A stretch of DNA of 64,000 nucleotides, from NCBI RefSeq assembly GCF_016495725.1, contig NZ_CP054705.1, positions 310,001-374,000 on the forward strand, in the 5' to 3' direction. Source of the DNA: Salicibibacter cibarius. Lineage in GTDB: Bacteria; Bacillota; Bacilli; Bacillales; Marinococcaceae. Below the pieces are notes generated by a model, which saw nothing but the letters and a program-made list of their open reading frames with translations, searched no databases and was not told where the DNA came from. The position numbers and the translations under genes are program-made. This document shows, one piece after another, positions 1 through 8,656 of this stretch. Position 1 is the first letter of the stretch. Each line of letters begins with the position of its first letter.

Positions 1-3000
1 ACAAGTTACGAGGGGGCCGGTCCGGAAGAAGTCCTCAGTGATGTGACCGAAGAGCTTGAAGGGGAATTGTCCGCTACTTCCGGTTTGGAGGATATGACGT
101 CCCAATCGGCTGAAGGCTCCTCGATTATCATTTTGGAATTCAGCCAGGACACGTCGATTGATGATGTTGAAACGGATATTGTATCGACGATTACACAGGC
201 AGATCTTCCGGATGATGCCGGTCAACCGTCGTTCATCCAATTTGACCCTTCCATGCTCCCGAGCATGCAGCTAGCCGTCTCCGCCAACGGTGATGAGGTC
301 AGCGATTTTCAAGACGACGCACTCGACTTGCAACAGGAGTTGTCCCGGGTAGATGGTGTTGCAGACATCAACGAAGCCGGTTCCCTCACTGAATTATATG
401 AAGTTGCGCTCAATCAGGACGACTTAAATGATGCCAATTTGCAACAAAGCGATGTTGTTGACATGATCCAGGGGCATGATGTTGCCGTTCCCGGTGGCGT
501 TATTGAAGATGAAGACCGTAATATTACGACGCGTGTATTAAGTGAGCTGACGGACCAGGAAGACCTGGAAGAGCTCGTTGTCTCCATAGACCCTGAAACC
601 GGGGACGACATCACGCTCGATGATGTTGCCGATATTTCTTTTACAACGGACGATGAGGATGCCATTACTCGAGTGAACCAGGATTCCGCCATGCAGTTTA
701 GTGTGATGCAAGAGTCCGATGCAAATACGACCCAATTGGAACAAGCATTCAACGATGAACTGTCGACGTTGCTGCAAGAGGATGCTTATGAAGATTTATC
801 GGTCGTTACGCTTTACAGTGAAGGAGAATTTATTCAAGACGCCGTGGACAATGTTGCCGTCATGTTAGTCTCAGGCGGGATCCTGGCGATGCTTGTCCTT
901 TTTGCCTTCTTACGCAATTTAAAAACACCCTTTATCATAGGGATTTCCATGCCGTTTTCCCTTATTGTCACCTTTGCCCTCTTTTATTTTGCGGACATGA
1001 GTTTAAATATGTTGACGCTCGGAGGACTCGCGCTCGGGATCGGGATGTTGTTAGACAACTCCATTGTCGTGATCGAGAATATTTATCGCCATCTATCGAT
1101 GCGAAAATCGCCGAAACAGGCAGCCTATGAAGGAACGAAAGAAGTGGGGACAGCTATTACCGCATCAACGCTGACGACGATCGCGGTTTTCCTCCCGGTT
1201 GTTTTTATTACAGGGTTGGTCGGAGATTTATTTACTCCGCTGGCTTTAGCTGTGTCCTTTAGTATCCTTGCTTCCTTGTTTGTCGCGCTTACCATCGTAC
1301 CGATGATTGCCAGTCGAGTGTTACGCACGCCATCGGAAAACACGGAAGCAGAGCGCCAAAGTAACTCTCGCCTGATCGGCTTTGTAGAAAAGGGAGCCAA
1401 ATGGGCACTTAGGCGTCGATTCGTAGTTGTTACTATCACATTACTCCTGTTTGCCACTGGTGTATACGGACTGACAACTGCCGGGCTGGAATTCATGCCT
1501 GATGCGGATGAAGGCTCATTTATGGTCGAGGTCGAACATGATTTTGGCACACAACTGGACGAAACGGAAGAAACCGTTGCAGACATTGAAGAAGAAATTG
1601 ACGATCACCCTGAAATCGAGAATTACTTGAGTACGATCGGGTCCAGTGCCATGGATGAAGGCTTAAATGAAGAAAGCCATATTGCCGAGATAATGATTAA
1701 TTTGGTCCCGGTAAATGACCGGGATATGGATACAATGGAACTCTCGGAAATGGTTGAAAGTGATCTTGAAAACATCGATACAGATGCTGAAATAGACGTT
1801 AACGTGATGTCTCAGGCAGCGATGGGAGATCCGAACACTTTTGTCTTCTCGATTAATGATCCTGATCAGGAGCGTCTGGAAGAAACTGCGGAAGATCTGG
1901 TTGATGAACTGGAAGAGGAAACCGAAATTAACCAGGTCGATACGAGCTTGGAGGAAACAGCACCGGAGCTGCAGGTGTTCATCGACGATGAAGCTGCCAG
2001 AGAGGAAGGGCTTGTTCCGGCTCAAATCGCCGAAAGTGTAAATGAACAAACAATGGGTGTAACAGCGACGACCATCCAATCAAATGATACGGACCTACAC
2101 GAAGTAAACGTTCGTGGAGAGGACGAAATCACGGAAAGCGTCGAGAACTTTGAATCGCTTACGATCCAAAACGAAGATGGCGACAACATTGCGCTATCAG
2201 ATGTAGCCGATATCGAAGAAGGAGAATCACCCGCGACCATCGAGCGTGCCGATGGGATTCCTTCGGTTGAATTTGATGTCGTCTTTGGCAGTGGATATAA
2301 TTTGGGGGATATAACTCCGCTTGTCGAGGACGTTGTAGCCGATTATGAGCTTGATGACGACGCCGAGTATGTCGTAGGCGGAGACCAGGAAATGTTGGAT
2401 GACGCGATTGGAAGTATGGTGCTTGCCTTCGTGCTCGGGGTTATCTTTATATACCTCGTGATGGTCGCCCAGTTTGAATCCTTTAAGTATCCGTTTGTGA
2501 TCATGTTTACGGTTCCGTTCTTTGTTGTCGGCGTTATGCTGGCACTCACAATCACGCAAACCCCTGTTAGCATTGTCGCTTTGATAGGGATACTTGTCCT
2601 TACCGGGATCGTCATAAACAATGCTATCGTGCTTGTCGATTATGCCAATCAGAGAAAAGCACAGGGAATGAGAGCCTATGATGCCTTGGTTACCGCTGTT
2701 AGAGACCGTGCCCGTCCAATTTTAATTATGGCCATCAGTACGATTTTAGCAGTAACCCCACTTTCCTTGGGTATCGGTGAAGGCGCGGAAATTCAACAAC
2801 CGATGGCAATCGTTATCATCGGCGGTTTAATCAGCAGTACCTTCTTAACGCTCTTTGTTATCCCGGTGATCTACAGCTTTGTGGACCCTGAAATTCGCAA
2901 TATGAACAAGAAGTATATGACACCTGAAGGAGACATCGTCTACGCTAGAGATTTACCTCCAAAGGGGGATGAGAACGAGAGAGAAGAAACCGGTGAAGAC

Positions 3001-3135
3001 GGAAAAGAACAAGGAGAAGACATTACCGAATCATCGAGAGAACAATCCGACGATGAACGGGAAAAAGACCTATCCGATAATGATGTTATGGATGCATTAG
3101 AGGAAATCCTTCGCCGCAGAAAACGAGATAAATAA
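1..3135 (+). CDS. RND-family efflux transporter, SwrC/AcrB-like (5' end outside window)
   Basis: The protein is the inner-membrane pump of the resistance-nodulation-division superfamily, which exports amphiphilic compounds using the proton gradient. In Bacillus the single-component relative SwrC gives surfactin resistance. The frame is open from base 1, and codons before the first in-frame start still match the family's YPGASPEEV-like pore-domain start, so the true start lies upstream. Two halves are visible: a hydrophobic block beginning near residue 285 (LVSGGILAMLVLFAFLRN) with LGGLALGIGMLLDNSIVVIENI, and a second near 800 (SMVLAFVLGVIFIYLVMVAQ) ending in GIVINNAIVLVDYAN. The periplasm-equivalent loops are unusually acidic, and a long charged tail (EREETGEDGKEQ and similar) follows the last helix. 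A strong terminator lies 12 bases after the stop. Membership of the family is certain; the substrate is not known. Confidence 0.93.
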   Translation, partial: TSYEGAGPEEVLSDVTEELEGELSATSGLEDMTSQSAEGSSIIILEFSQDTSIDDVETDIVSTITQADLPDDAGQPSFIQFDPSMLPSMQLAVSANGDEVSDFQDDALDLQQELSRVDGVADINEAGSLTELYEVALNQDDLNDANLQQSDVVDMIQGHDVAVPGGVIEDEDRNITTRVLSELTDQEDLEELVVSIDPETGDDITLDDVADISFTTDDEDAITRVNQDSAMQFSVMQESDANTTQLEQAFNDELSTLLQEDAYEDLSVVTLYSEGEFIQDAVDNVAVMLVSGGILAMLVLFAFLRNLKTPFIIGISMPFSLIVTFALFYFADMSLNMLTLGGLALGIGMLLDNSIVVIENIYRHLSMRKSPKQAAYEGTKEVGTAITASTLTTIAVFLPVVFITGLVGDLFTPLALAVSFSILASLFVALTIVPMIASRVLRTPSENTEAERQSNSRLIGFVEKGAKWALRRRFVVVTITLLLFATGVYGLTTAGLEFMPDADEGSFMVEVEHDFGTQLDETEETVADIEEEIDDHPEIENYLSTIGSSAMDEGLNEESHIAEIMINLVPVNDRDMDTMELSEMVESDLENIDTDAEIDVNVMSQAAMGDPNTFVFSINDPDQERLEETAEDLVDELEEETEINQVDTSLEETAPELQVFIDDEAAREEGLVPAQIAESVNEQTMGVTATTIQSNDTDLHEVNVRGEDEITESVENFESLTIQNEDGDNIALSDVADIEEGESPATIERADGIPSVEFDVVFGSGYNLGDITPLVEDVVADYELDDDAEYVVGGDQEMLDDAIGSMVLAFVLGVIFIYLVMVAQFESFKYPFVIMFTVPFFVVGVMLALTITQTPVSIVALIGILVLTGIVINNAIVLVDYANQRKAQGMRAYDALVTAVRDRARPILIMAISTILAVTPLSLGIGEGAEIQQPMAIVIIGGLISSTFLTLFVIPVIYSFVDPEIRNMNKKYMTPEGDIVYARDLPPKGDENEREETGEDGKEQGEDITESSREQSDDEREKDLSDNDVMDALEEILRRRKRDK

Positions 3136-3147
3136 TTGTCATGAAAA

Positions 3148-3194
3148 ACGGTCCCCTGAGATTTTCAGGGGACCGTTAATGGTTTCTGTTTTTT
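3148..3194 (+). terminator. Rho-independent terminator of the RND gene
   Basis: There is a perfect 12-bp stem, ACGGTCCCCTGA (3148-3159) with TCAGGGGACCGT (3165-3176), and a 5-base loop. A T-rich run (TTTCTGTTTTTT) follows. It lies directly after the RND stop codon. Confidence 0.9.
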
Positions 3195-3378
3195 CAAGTG
3201 CAAAGTTGGCATGTTCGACGGTTACAACTTTTAGCGTAGTATACGTACCAGAAATTCTTTCACAACGTTCAAAGCAGTATATTAATCATTTATCCTCGGC
3301 TTTTTGAGACAAAAATCGGGTCTATTTTTTGGTGAGTTATGAAGAATCACTACGAAACATTGTTGAAGAAGTAATATC

Positions 3379-4542
3379 TATATAAGTTGAACTAAAGACC
3401 TTCTAGAATTTCGCCTGATTCCATTCTTACACACAGTCGGTCAATGACTTTCACGGGATCAATATTTTCCATGAACGTACCGACATTCTTGCGAATTTCA
3501 GCTACGGTATGATAGAAAACATTATTGATGACGTCGGCTTTCAGCCATTTCCAGAGTCCCTCGACAATATTGAGTTGTGGACTGTAGGGAGGCAAAAATG
3601 TAAATGTCAATCTTCCATTCATTTCTTGTAGAAAAGGATCAAGCAACCTGGCATGGTGAATCCTTGCATTGTCTAGAATCATGACAATGTTTCCCGTTGG
3701 ATAGGCTTCTGTCACTTTTTTTAGGAAGGCGAGAAATTGTATATTGCTCTTCTTCTTGCCACACGGTTTCTCCGGTGACGTCATCGACCGTAGCCAAAAG
3801 CTTCACACCCCGATGTTTACCGGTCGTTTTAATGATTCGTTGCTTTCCTTTGGCAAACCATGTCGATTGCAACGCCTGGTAATCACGGATCATGCTTTCA
3901 TCTTCAAACAAAATATGATCAATTTCGCCGTTGTTCCATTTTTTTACCTCTGGAAAGGTGGTTTCGACAAATGCTTTTTGCTTTTCTTCGTCAGCTGCAG
4001 CCAGCGTATACGTTGGCCTGGTGTAACTCAATCCTAATCGATGCATCATTTTCGATACACCGCGAATGGAGTATTCATGCCCGAATTCGCGATTGATGTA
4101 CAAAGCAATAAGCTCTAGCGTCCAATTAAATTTAGCCGGAAACCCAACCTCATGAGGGAGGTAGTCAATGATGATTTGTTTTAATCGAGCCTGTTGTTCT
4201 TCATTTAATCGAGGCGGCTTTCCCGTTGAGAATTTCATGGTCAAACCATCGGGTCCATGTTCTTCATAGGATTTAATGTACGTTCGGATTGTTTTATCCG
4301 ATCGGTTGAGAATGGTCGTCATTTGCTTAACGGAATATCCTTTCAGGTACAAACGAATGGTCTGATACCGTTCATACATCCGTCGTTTTTGTTCGTGTTT
4401 AAGCCTATGCTCAACTTCTTGCAACTCTTCTATATTGGATTTCATCACAAATCACCGTCCAATCAGGGTATTTAAATATTCGACATGTGATGGGTGAAAA
4501 TCCTTCCAATTTGCTTAATAAAACTTTAGTTCATTCTATATA
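3379..4542 (-). mobile_element. IS630-family insertion sequence
   Basis: The element is about 1.16 kb and carries one transposase region on the minus strand. Its imperfect terminal inverted repeats are TATATAAGTTGAACTAAAG at 3379-3397 and the inverse copy at 4524-4542, which differs only in three internal bases. TA dinucleotides flank the ends, as expected for IS630/Tc1-mariner elements that duplicate a TA target. The right flank (from 4543) reads as part of a decayed Rieske dioxygenase gene, so the insertion probably lies within that pseudogene. The left flank could not be assigned to it convincingly. Confidence 0.85.
3392..4448 (-). pseudogene. IS630 transposase, split between two frames
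   Basis: This is a DDE transposase of the Tc1/mariner-like IS630 family. The first frame (from 4448) carries an N-terminal helix-turn-helix (YSVKQMTTILNRSDKTIRTYI) and the first catalytic Asp in ILFEDES. The second frame (to 3392) carries the second Asp in VMILDNARIHH and the Glu in NIVEGLWKWLK. The protein crosses frames near 3740: the upstream frame reads WQEEEQY and the homologous continuation NIQFLAFLKKV lies in the +1 frame. That is either an indel that killed the gene or a translational +1/-2 shift. No classical slippery heptamer is obvious, so a broken gene is the simpler reading. The second-frame stop lies inside the terminal repeat. Confidence 0.8.
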
Positions 4543-4668
4543 AGTGACAACCAATGGGGAATTTTAGAGAAATTAAAAAATATGATTGTTTGTGTATCCC
4601 CACATATGATGATTTTAATATCATCTATGGATTTTAAAGGAAAACAAATTTCAAATACAACTATGTGA
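4543..4668 (+). pseudogene. Rieske dioxygenase alpha-subunit remnant, part 1 (before the IS4 element)
   Basis: Between the two insertion sequences the plus strand reads SDNQWGILEKLKNM, then MMILISSMDFKGKQISNTTM. This lines up with the intact alpha subunit of this window (17866-19185), which has FDLLSNIKNM and SILVSHTEIKGKLISNTSV. The match breaks exactly at the IS4 target duplication and resumes on the far side of that element. The remnant is diverged from the intact gene and is not a fresh copy, so it represents an older second oxygenase. Confidence 0.72.
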
Positions 4669-6251
4669 CTCAACTTTCGGACATGACTAACACTCGTAAA
4701 CCACTGATATAAAGGGATTTAAGACTAATTCACCCTCGAGAAAGTAACGGTTTTCGCAAAAATTCCGGCAAGTTATCAAACAAGCGATCCAAAAACGGCT
4801 GAATTTGCTCGTCCGTGAGCAAGTGTTCTTCCGCCAGCATCGAGCCTAAAACATCAAGGATCATCAAAAGGGCTTCAGAAAATCGAAGATCCTCTATCTC
4901 ATCACAACACATGAAAAACAGCTGACCAATCGTGCGAGGATCTTCTTCCTCCCGCGAGCTCACAGCGAGCATCATGTAGCGGAGAAAAACAATTGATGTG
5001 TGCGCAGTTAACGCATCATAACTGCGGCATTGGAATTCCTTGGCCAATCTCAAGTGAGATTTGGTCACTTTGAAAAAGCATTCAATGGCCCAGCGTTTAC
5101 CATAAATGCGAACAGTATCTTCTTCGGTATGATCCAGGTTCGTCGTGAGAATGGCTAACCACTGTTTCGAACGGTTACGATCACGAACAAAGATGATGCG
5201 AGCTTGAATCTCCCGTCCATTTTCATCCGAACCTAGGCCAACAAGAATGGAAGCAAGGATTTTTGCCCGGCCTCGTTTCTTGCGCACTTTTTGGTAAAGC
5301 TGGTTCAACGTATAGGATTCCCCTTCGTAGGTGTAGTGAATCTTGGGGGATCGCTTGATCATACATACGACATCCAGGGGATACTGGGTAACTACGCGTT
5401 TGATGATCGAAGGATACGCAAACCAGCTATCGAAAAGGAGCGTTTTAGCGCCAAGCTTCACAGGATTGATGTCATCCAGCAAGGTGAACAACGTTTCCGT
5501 CCCTTTCTGCAGTGCTTCTTGTCGGCGGCGGTAACCCACCGTTCGTTTGTCGATGGTCGGATTCACCTCCTGGAAACGGTTTTTTTCATTTCTCGAACTT
5601 AGCAATGAAAAAGCCAAGGGCAGAAACGTCGCACCATCCGACCAACCAAGCGTAAGCATGCGAAAACCTTTAAAGTAGGCGCCTGTGCTGTGGTCTTTGA
5701 CACGTGATAGGAGTTCGACGGCTTTACTGCGATTACGGTCATAGCTCGAGTCATCGACGATCAACACACCATCGCGATCCGTCAATGGTCGGAGGTAGGT
5801 CTCAATGAGATGCGCGCTCACCAAGACGAGACATTTTCGCCAGTTATACGTTGCGCGTTTCATCAAGTCGTACACGGCATCCTTTTCCGGCGCATCCGGA
5901 AGGCGGCCGGACTCGAGCGTCCGATAAAGATTCTTCCCTTGCAGAACGAGGGAAAAGATAAATTGTACAAGAACGAGGGCAGAAAATCCTTTTTCTTTAT
6001 GGATATTGGATTGGTGCAAAAACGTACCAATTTTAGCCTGTTTGAAAAAGTGCGTCACGCGAGATTGTTGCTGGTTACCTTGATCAGAATTTGGTATCAT
6101 TGAAACCACAGAAAACATCCTTTCTTTGGTTTTGGTGTGGTGCCTTTATTTTACCAAAGAACAGGGTGTTTTTTGCTTTTTTGGACAAAAATCTGCTACA
6201 AATCCTAATTTTATAAGGGTTTACCTGTGATTTTCTGCTCCGAAAGTTGAG
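4669..6251 (-). mobile_element. IS4-family insertion sequence, intact copy
   Basis: The element is 1583 bp. Its ends are inverted repeats CTCAACTTTCGGA (4669-4681) and TCCGAAAGTTGAG (6239-6251). A 7-bp direct repeat, TATGTGA, flanks it at 4662-4668 and 6252-6258 and is the target-site duplication. One uninterrupted transposase gene lies on the minus strand. A second copy of the same element lies at 47747-49331 in the opposite orientation. With a full reading frame, complete ends and a clean duplication, this copy looks potentially active. Confidence 0.93.
4730..6118 (-). CDS. IS4-family transposase
   Basis: This is a 462-residue DDE transposase. The catalytic core shows the first Asp in VLIVDDSSYDRN (about residue 120), the second in LLFDSWFAYPSI (about 228) and the YREK-like Glu region in YGKRWAIECFFKVTKSHLRLAKEF (about 345-367). 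The last resembles the Y-(2)-R-(3)-E-(6)-K signature of IS4 elements. The reading frame is uninterrupted. The ATG at 6118 lies immediately after the purine run AAAGAAAGG, so a slightly downstream start such as the Met at residue 7 is possible. Its duplicate at 47883-49270 is frameshifted. Confidence 0.92.
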   Translation of the reverse strand: MFSVVSMIPNSDQGNQQQSRVTHFFKQAKIGTFLHQSNIHKEKGFSALVLVQFIFSLVLQGKNLYRTLESGRLPDAPEKDAVYDLMKRATYNWRKCLVLVSAHLIETYLRPLTDRDGVLIVDDSSYDRNRSKAVELLSRVKDHSTGAYFKGFRMLTLGWSDGATFLPLAFSLLSSRNEKNRFQEVNPTIDKRTVGYRRRQEALQKGTETLFTLLDDINPVKLGAKTLLFDSWFAYPSIIKRVVTQYPLDVVCMIKRSPKIHYTYEGESYTLNQLYQKVRKKRGRAKILASILVGLGSDENGREIQARIIFVRDRNRSKQWLAILTTNLDHTEEDTVRIYGKRWAIECFFKVTKSHLRLAKEFQCRSYDALTAHTSIVFLRYMMLAVSSREEEDPRTIGQLFFMCCDEIEDLRFSEALLMILDVLGSMLAEEHLLTDEQIQPFLDRLFDNLPEFLRKPLLSRG

Positions 6252-6602
6252 TATGTGACTTTGGTAGCCAAAAGGATCAAATTGAAATTACGCAATGGAA
6301 ACTCGTAGAAAAAAATGCAACGAAAGAATGGAAGGAACTATCAAAACAAATGAATTCACTTACATTCGGAGCATCAGGTATATTTGAACAAGATGATTCG
6401 GAGAACTTAACAGATATTACGCAAAATAGTAAAGGTGTATACCATGTTCAGGAGAATACATCTTTTATATTACACAATGGGCATGCTTAAGGAGCAATTA
6501 CAAGATTTTGTTGGACCAGGTATTGTTTATGAAAATAAATTTAATGAAGCCAATGCAAGATTATTTTTTAGGAACTGGCTTGATCAAATGACGGCTGAAT
6601 AA
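6252..6602 (+). pseudogene. Rieske dioxygenase alpha-subunit remnant, part 2 (after the IS4 element)
   Basis: This continues the same dead gene. The plus strand gives IEITQWKLVEKNATKEWKE, then ASGIFEQDDSENLTDIT. After a frame change near 6470 it gives DFVGPGIVYENKFNEANARLFF and ends WLDQMTAE at a TAA (6600-6602). The intact alpha subunit reads FVEKNASDDWKE, SGIFEQDDTEVFTDIT and DFPGPGVVYDDKFTEANARAFY at the equivalent places. Besides the IS4 insertion there are two stop codons where the homologue has Arg (TGA and TAG just after the target duplication) and at least two frameshifts, so the gene is long dead. Confidence 0.8.
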
Positions 6603-6622
6603 TACGTATAGGGGTGACTGGT

Positions 6623-6665
6623 ATGAAGGAACTGATAGAATTACAATATGAAGTCGAGCAAGTGG
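6623..6665 (+). pseudogene. 5' stub of a Rieske dioxygenase beta subunit
   Basis: Twenty bases after the dead alpha gene, a GGGGTG site precedes an ATG that reads MKELIELQYEVEQ. This resembles the start of the intact beta subunit at 19203 (MNTQKLVAQYTFEQWL). The similarity stops after about 14 codons, where a terminator-like hairpin begins, so the rest of the gene has been deleted. The alpha-then-beta order is the same as in the intact pair. Confidence 0.5.
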
Positions 6666-6670
6666 TGGGT

Positions 6671-6705
6671 GGGTCTGTCCAAAAGGACAGATCCTTTCCT
6701 TTTCT
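6671..6705 (+). terminator. Hairpin with T-rich tail
   Basis: The arms are GGGTCTGTCC (6671-6680) and GGACAGATCC (6685-6694), with an AAAA loop and TTTCCTTTTCTT after them. It separates the pseudogene debris from the promoter of the catabolic island. Confidence 0.75.
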
Positions 6706-6771
6706 TCAGTGATTATATATATTCTTATTTATTTATGTTTTTGCATATATGAAAACGCTTCAAAAAAGTTC

Positions 6772-6800
6772 TTGACAATTAATTGTCAGCAAGCTATCAT
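6772..6800 (+). promoter_or_regulatory. Sigma-A promoter of the cupin/ABC-transporter segment
   Basis: TTGACA (6772-6777) is followed after 17 bases by TATCAT (6795-6800). The -35 box lies in a perfect palindrome, TGACAATTAATTGTCA (6773-6788), which could itself be a protein site. The start point would fall inside the operator at 6806-6832. Confidence 0.8.
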
Positions 6801-6805
6801 ATTAC

Positions 6806-6832
6806 CATATATAAAACACTATTTTATATATG
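6806..6832 (+). promoter_or_regulatory. Palindromic operator 1, probable IclR-family site
   Basis: This is a perfect inverted repeat with arms CATATATAAAA and TTTTATATATG around the centre CACTA, directly downstream of the -10 box. A near-copy lies at 12089-12113 in front of the extradiol dioxygenase gene. The shared core is ATATAAAACA, one base, T, one base, TTTTATAT. A repressor or effector-responsive regulator bound here would cover the transcription start. The IclR protein encoded at 22229 is the obvious candidate, by position only. Confidence 0.7.
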
Positions 6833-6875
6833 AATTAATAATCTCAGAAAAACAGGAAAAAAGGGAGGAATTTAA

Positions 6876-7406
6876 ATGACAAATTTTTCACTTAAGGAAT
6901 TTGAAGACAAGTATGTAGCTAGGCTTGAAGATCGCAAATTGGATTGGAATGTATTGAAATTTCAAGAAGAGATCGATCCAGCCTACCAGCGAGCGCAAAT
7001 GCGCTATATCGGACGAGGAGCTACGGCAAATAATGATCCTGATGTTATTGAAGCTGAACATTTTACATTAAGTACGATGGTACTGCCACCGGGATGTATT
7101 GGCCCCTTGCACCACCACGATGACGTAGAGGAAGTATTCTTTATTTTAAAAGGAAAAGTCAAAGCATTAATTCAAGAAGATAGCTACAGTGAAACTCATG
7201 AAATTGAACTGAATGAAAGAGATTGTATCAGTAGCCCGCCAGGTGTATATCGAGGTATCAAAAATATCGGTGATGAAGAAGCATTAATGCTCGTCATGCT
7301 TGGAGCTAACAAGCCAAATATTCCGACGTATCCAGAAGGAAGCGAGTTGGAAAAAGTGCGAAAAGAGCGCGCTAAAGAAAGAGAAGCCATTATTAAAGAA
7401 AAATAA
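6876..7406 (+). CDS. Cupin-domain protein
   Basis: This is a single-domain cupin of 176 residues. Cupin motif 1 is clear at about residues 77-95 (GPLHHHDDVEEVFFILKGKV), with three His and a Glu placed to bind a metal. Motif 2 is weaker (ISSPPGVYRGIKNIG, about 114-128). A strong GGGAGG site precedes the ATG. It is the first gene after the operator-controlled promoter of the catabolic island, so it probably serves that pathway as a small metal-dependent enzyme or a sensor-like binding protein. No family that fixes the reaction could be recognised. The C-terminal tail is highly charged. Confidence 0.82.
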   Translation: MTNFSLKEFEDKYVARLEDRKLDWNVLKFQEEIDPAYQRAQMRYIGRGATANNDPDVIEAEHFTLSTMVLPPGCIGPLHHHDDVEEVFFILKGKVKALIQEDSYSETHEIELNERDCISSPPGVYRGIKNIGDEEALMLVMLGANKPNIPTYPEGSELEKVRKERAKEREAIIKEK

Positions 7407-7450
7407 TGTAATGACTTCAGTATTTTGTCTATTAAATGCTTTAAACATGT

Positions 7451-7498
7451 GGACGTCTCTCTTTAGGTTAATCTATGCTCAGCCATGGAGGGGCGTTC
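7451..7498 (+). other. Stem-loop between the cupin gene and the transporter operon
   Basis: GGACGTCTCTC (7451-7461) can pair along all 11 positions with GAGGGGCGTTC (7488-7498) if three G-U pairs are allowed. There is no T-run after it, so it is more likely an RNA-processing or stabilising hairpin than a terminator. Confidence 0.4.
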
Positions 7499-7590
7499 AT
7501 AACTTAATTAAATAAAGTAATTTTTGAGCCCTTGCTAATTATTTCAAAACCTCAAATAAATTGATTATTATAGTTTAAGGGGGTTATAAG

Positions 7591-8619
7591 ATGGAAGGAT
7601 ATAAATCGAATATTTTTATATCCCCAATATTTGTTATTTTATTATTACTCGGAATTGGTACAGGATGCACTTCTTCTGATAATTCCACTCCTACAAACAC
7701 TTCATCAGAACCTGTTGAAATTAATATTGGTCATGGTATTTCTACAGAAGAACCACTTTATTTAGTTGAACATCTTCCAGAAGTAGCCTCTAATTTAGGT
7801 GAAAGCTATACACTAAATATGTCTTCTTTTCAAGCAAATGCCGACCGTATAAATGCTTACCAAGCTGGTGAGATAGATGGAGGTACACTTGGTCAAGGAG
7901 CCGCATTGATGATATCTGAACAAGGTGTTGATTTGACAGTATTGGCTAGTGTTGTACAAGATTCAGTGGAGGAAGGCTATAATCATAAGTTTCTTACGAT
8001 GGCAGACTCCGAATTAGAATATACAGCTGAAGCACTAGAAGGAGCAGTCATAGGCATTCCAGATTATATGTCTCCAACTGATCTATGGGGTCGGGCAGCT
8101 GTTCGGGATCTCGGATTAGATCCTGATAGCGATGTTGAATGGGTAAATATAGCAGCCCCAGCAATGACAGCCTCCCTTGAAGCAGGCATAATTGATATAG
8201 GGATGTTTGCACAACCTTTTTTTGAAATGACACAAAATAACAACGAGGAGTACGAAGAAGTGTTTAATTCGAAAACTGGCGTACCTATTAACGAAGACTT
8301 CTTAGTGCTGTTTATGGATCCGGAATTTATTTCTGAAAACGAAGAGGCTGTAGAAGATTTCCTTGCTGATTATGTAGCTGTCACCGAATATTATTTAGAT
8401 AATCAAGAAGAGATGAGGCAACTGTTGTTAGACGTTGGCGCTGTTGAGGCAGACCCGGAAGATTATATTGAAATGGAGGACTCAGATCGTTCTAAAACTG
8501 GAGAAATCAATCTTGAATCTTGGAAAGAGGTACAAAACCTCATCCTTGAAGAAGAGTGGATTGAAGACCGCGTTAATTTAGAATCTATTGTTGATATGTC
8601 CTATCTTCCAGACAGGTAG
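7591..8619 (+). CDS. ABC transporter substrate-binding lipoprotein, NitT/TauT (SsuA-like) type
   Basis: This is the extracytoplasmic receptor of an ABC importer, 342 residues. The signal peptide ends in a lipobox (IGTGC, Cys about residue 28), so it is lipid-anchored on the outer face of the membrane. The mature part resembles NMT1/SsuA-type binding proteins for sulfonates, nitrate, thiamin precursors and aromatic acids: an early GHGISTEEPLYLVEHL segment, DRINAYQAGEIDGGTLG and GAVIGIPDYMSP. The start follows AAGGGGG. The ATPase and both permeases follow directly, completing the importer. Its place in a ring-oxidation island suggests the ligand is the aromatic growth substrate. Confidence 0.88.
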   Translation: MEGYKSNIFISPIFVILLLLGIGTGCTSSDNSTPTNTSSEPVEINIGHGISTEEPLYLVEHLPEVASNLGESYTLNMSSFQANADRINAYQAGEIDGGTLGQGAALMISEQGVDLTVLASVVQDSVEEGYNHKFLTMADSELEYTAEALEGAVIGIPDYMSPTDLWGRAAVRDLGLDPDSDVEWVNIAAPAMTASLEAGIIDIGMFAQPFFEMTQNNNEEYEEVFNSKTGVPINEDFLVLFMDPEFISENEEAVEDFLADYVAVTEYYLDNQEEMRQLLLDVGAVEADPEDYIEMEDSDRSKTGEINLESWKEVQNLILEEEWIEDRVNLESIVDMSYLPDR

Positions 8620-8656
8620 TAAATTCATTAAATGCAATAAGAAAAAGGAGATGCAA

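Noticed and set aside
3300-3382. Left flank of the IS630 element as more of the Rieske pseudogene
   Set aside because: One frame is open for about 25 codons (SYEESLRNIVEEV) but the match to the intact alpha subunit is too weak to claim.
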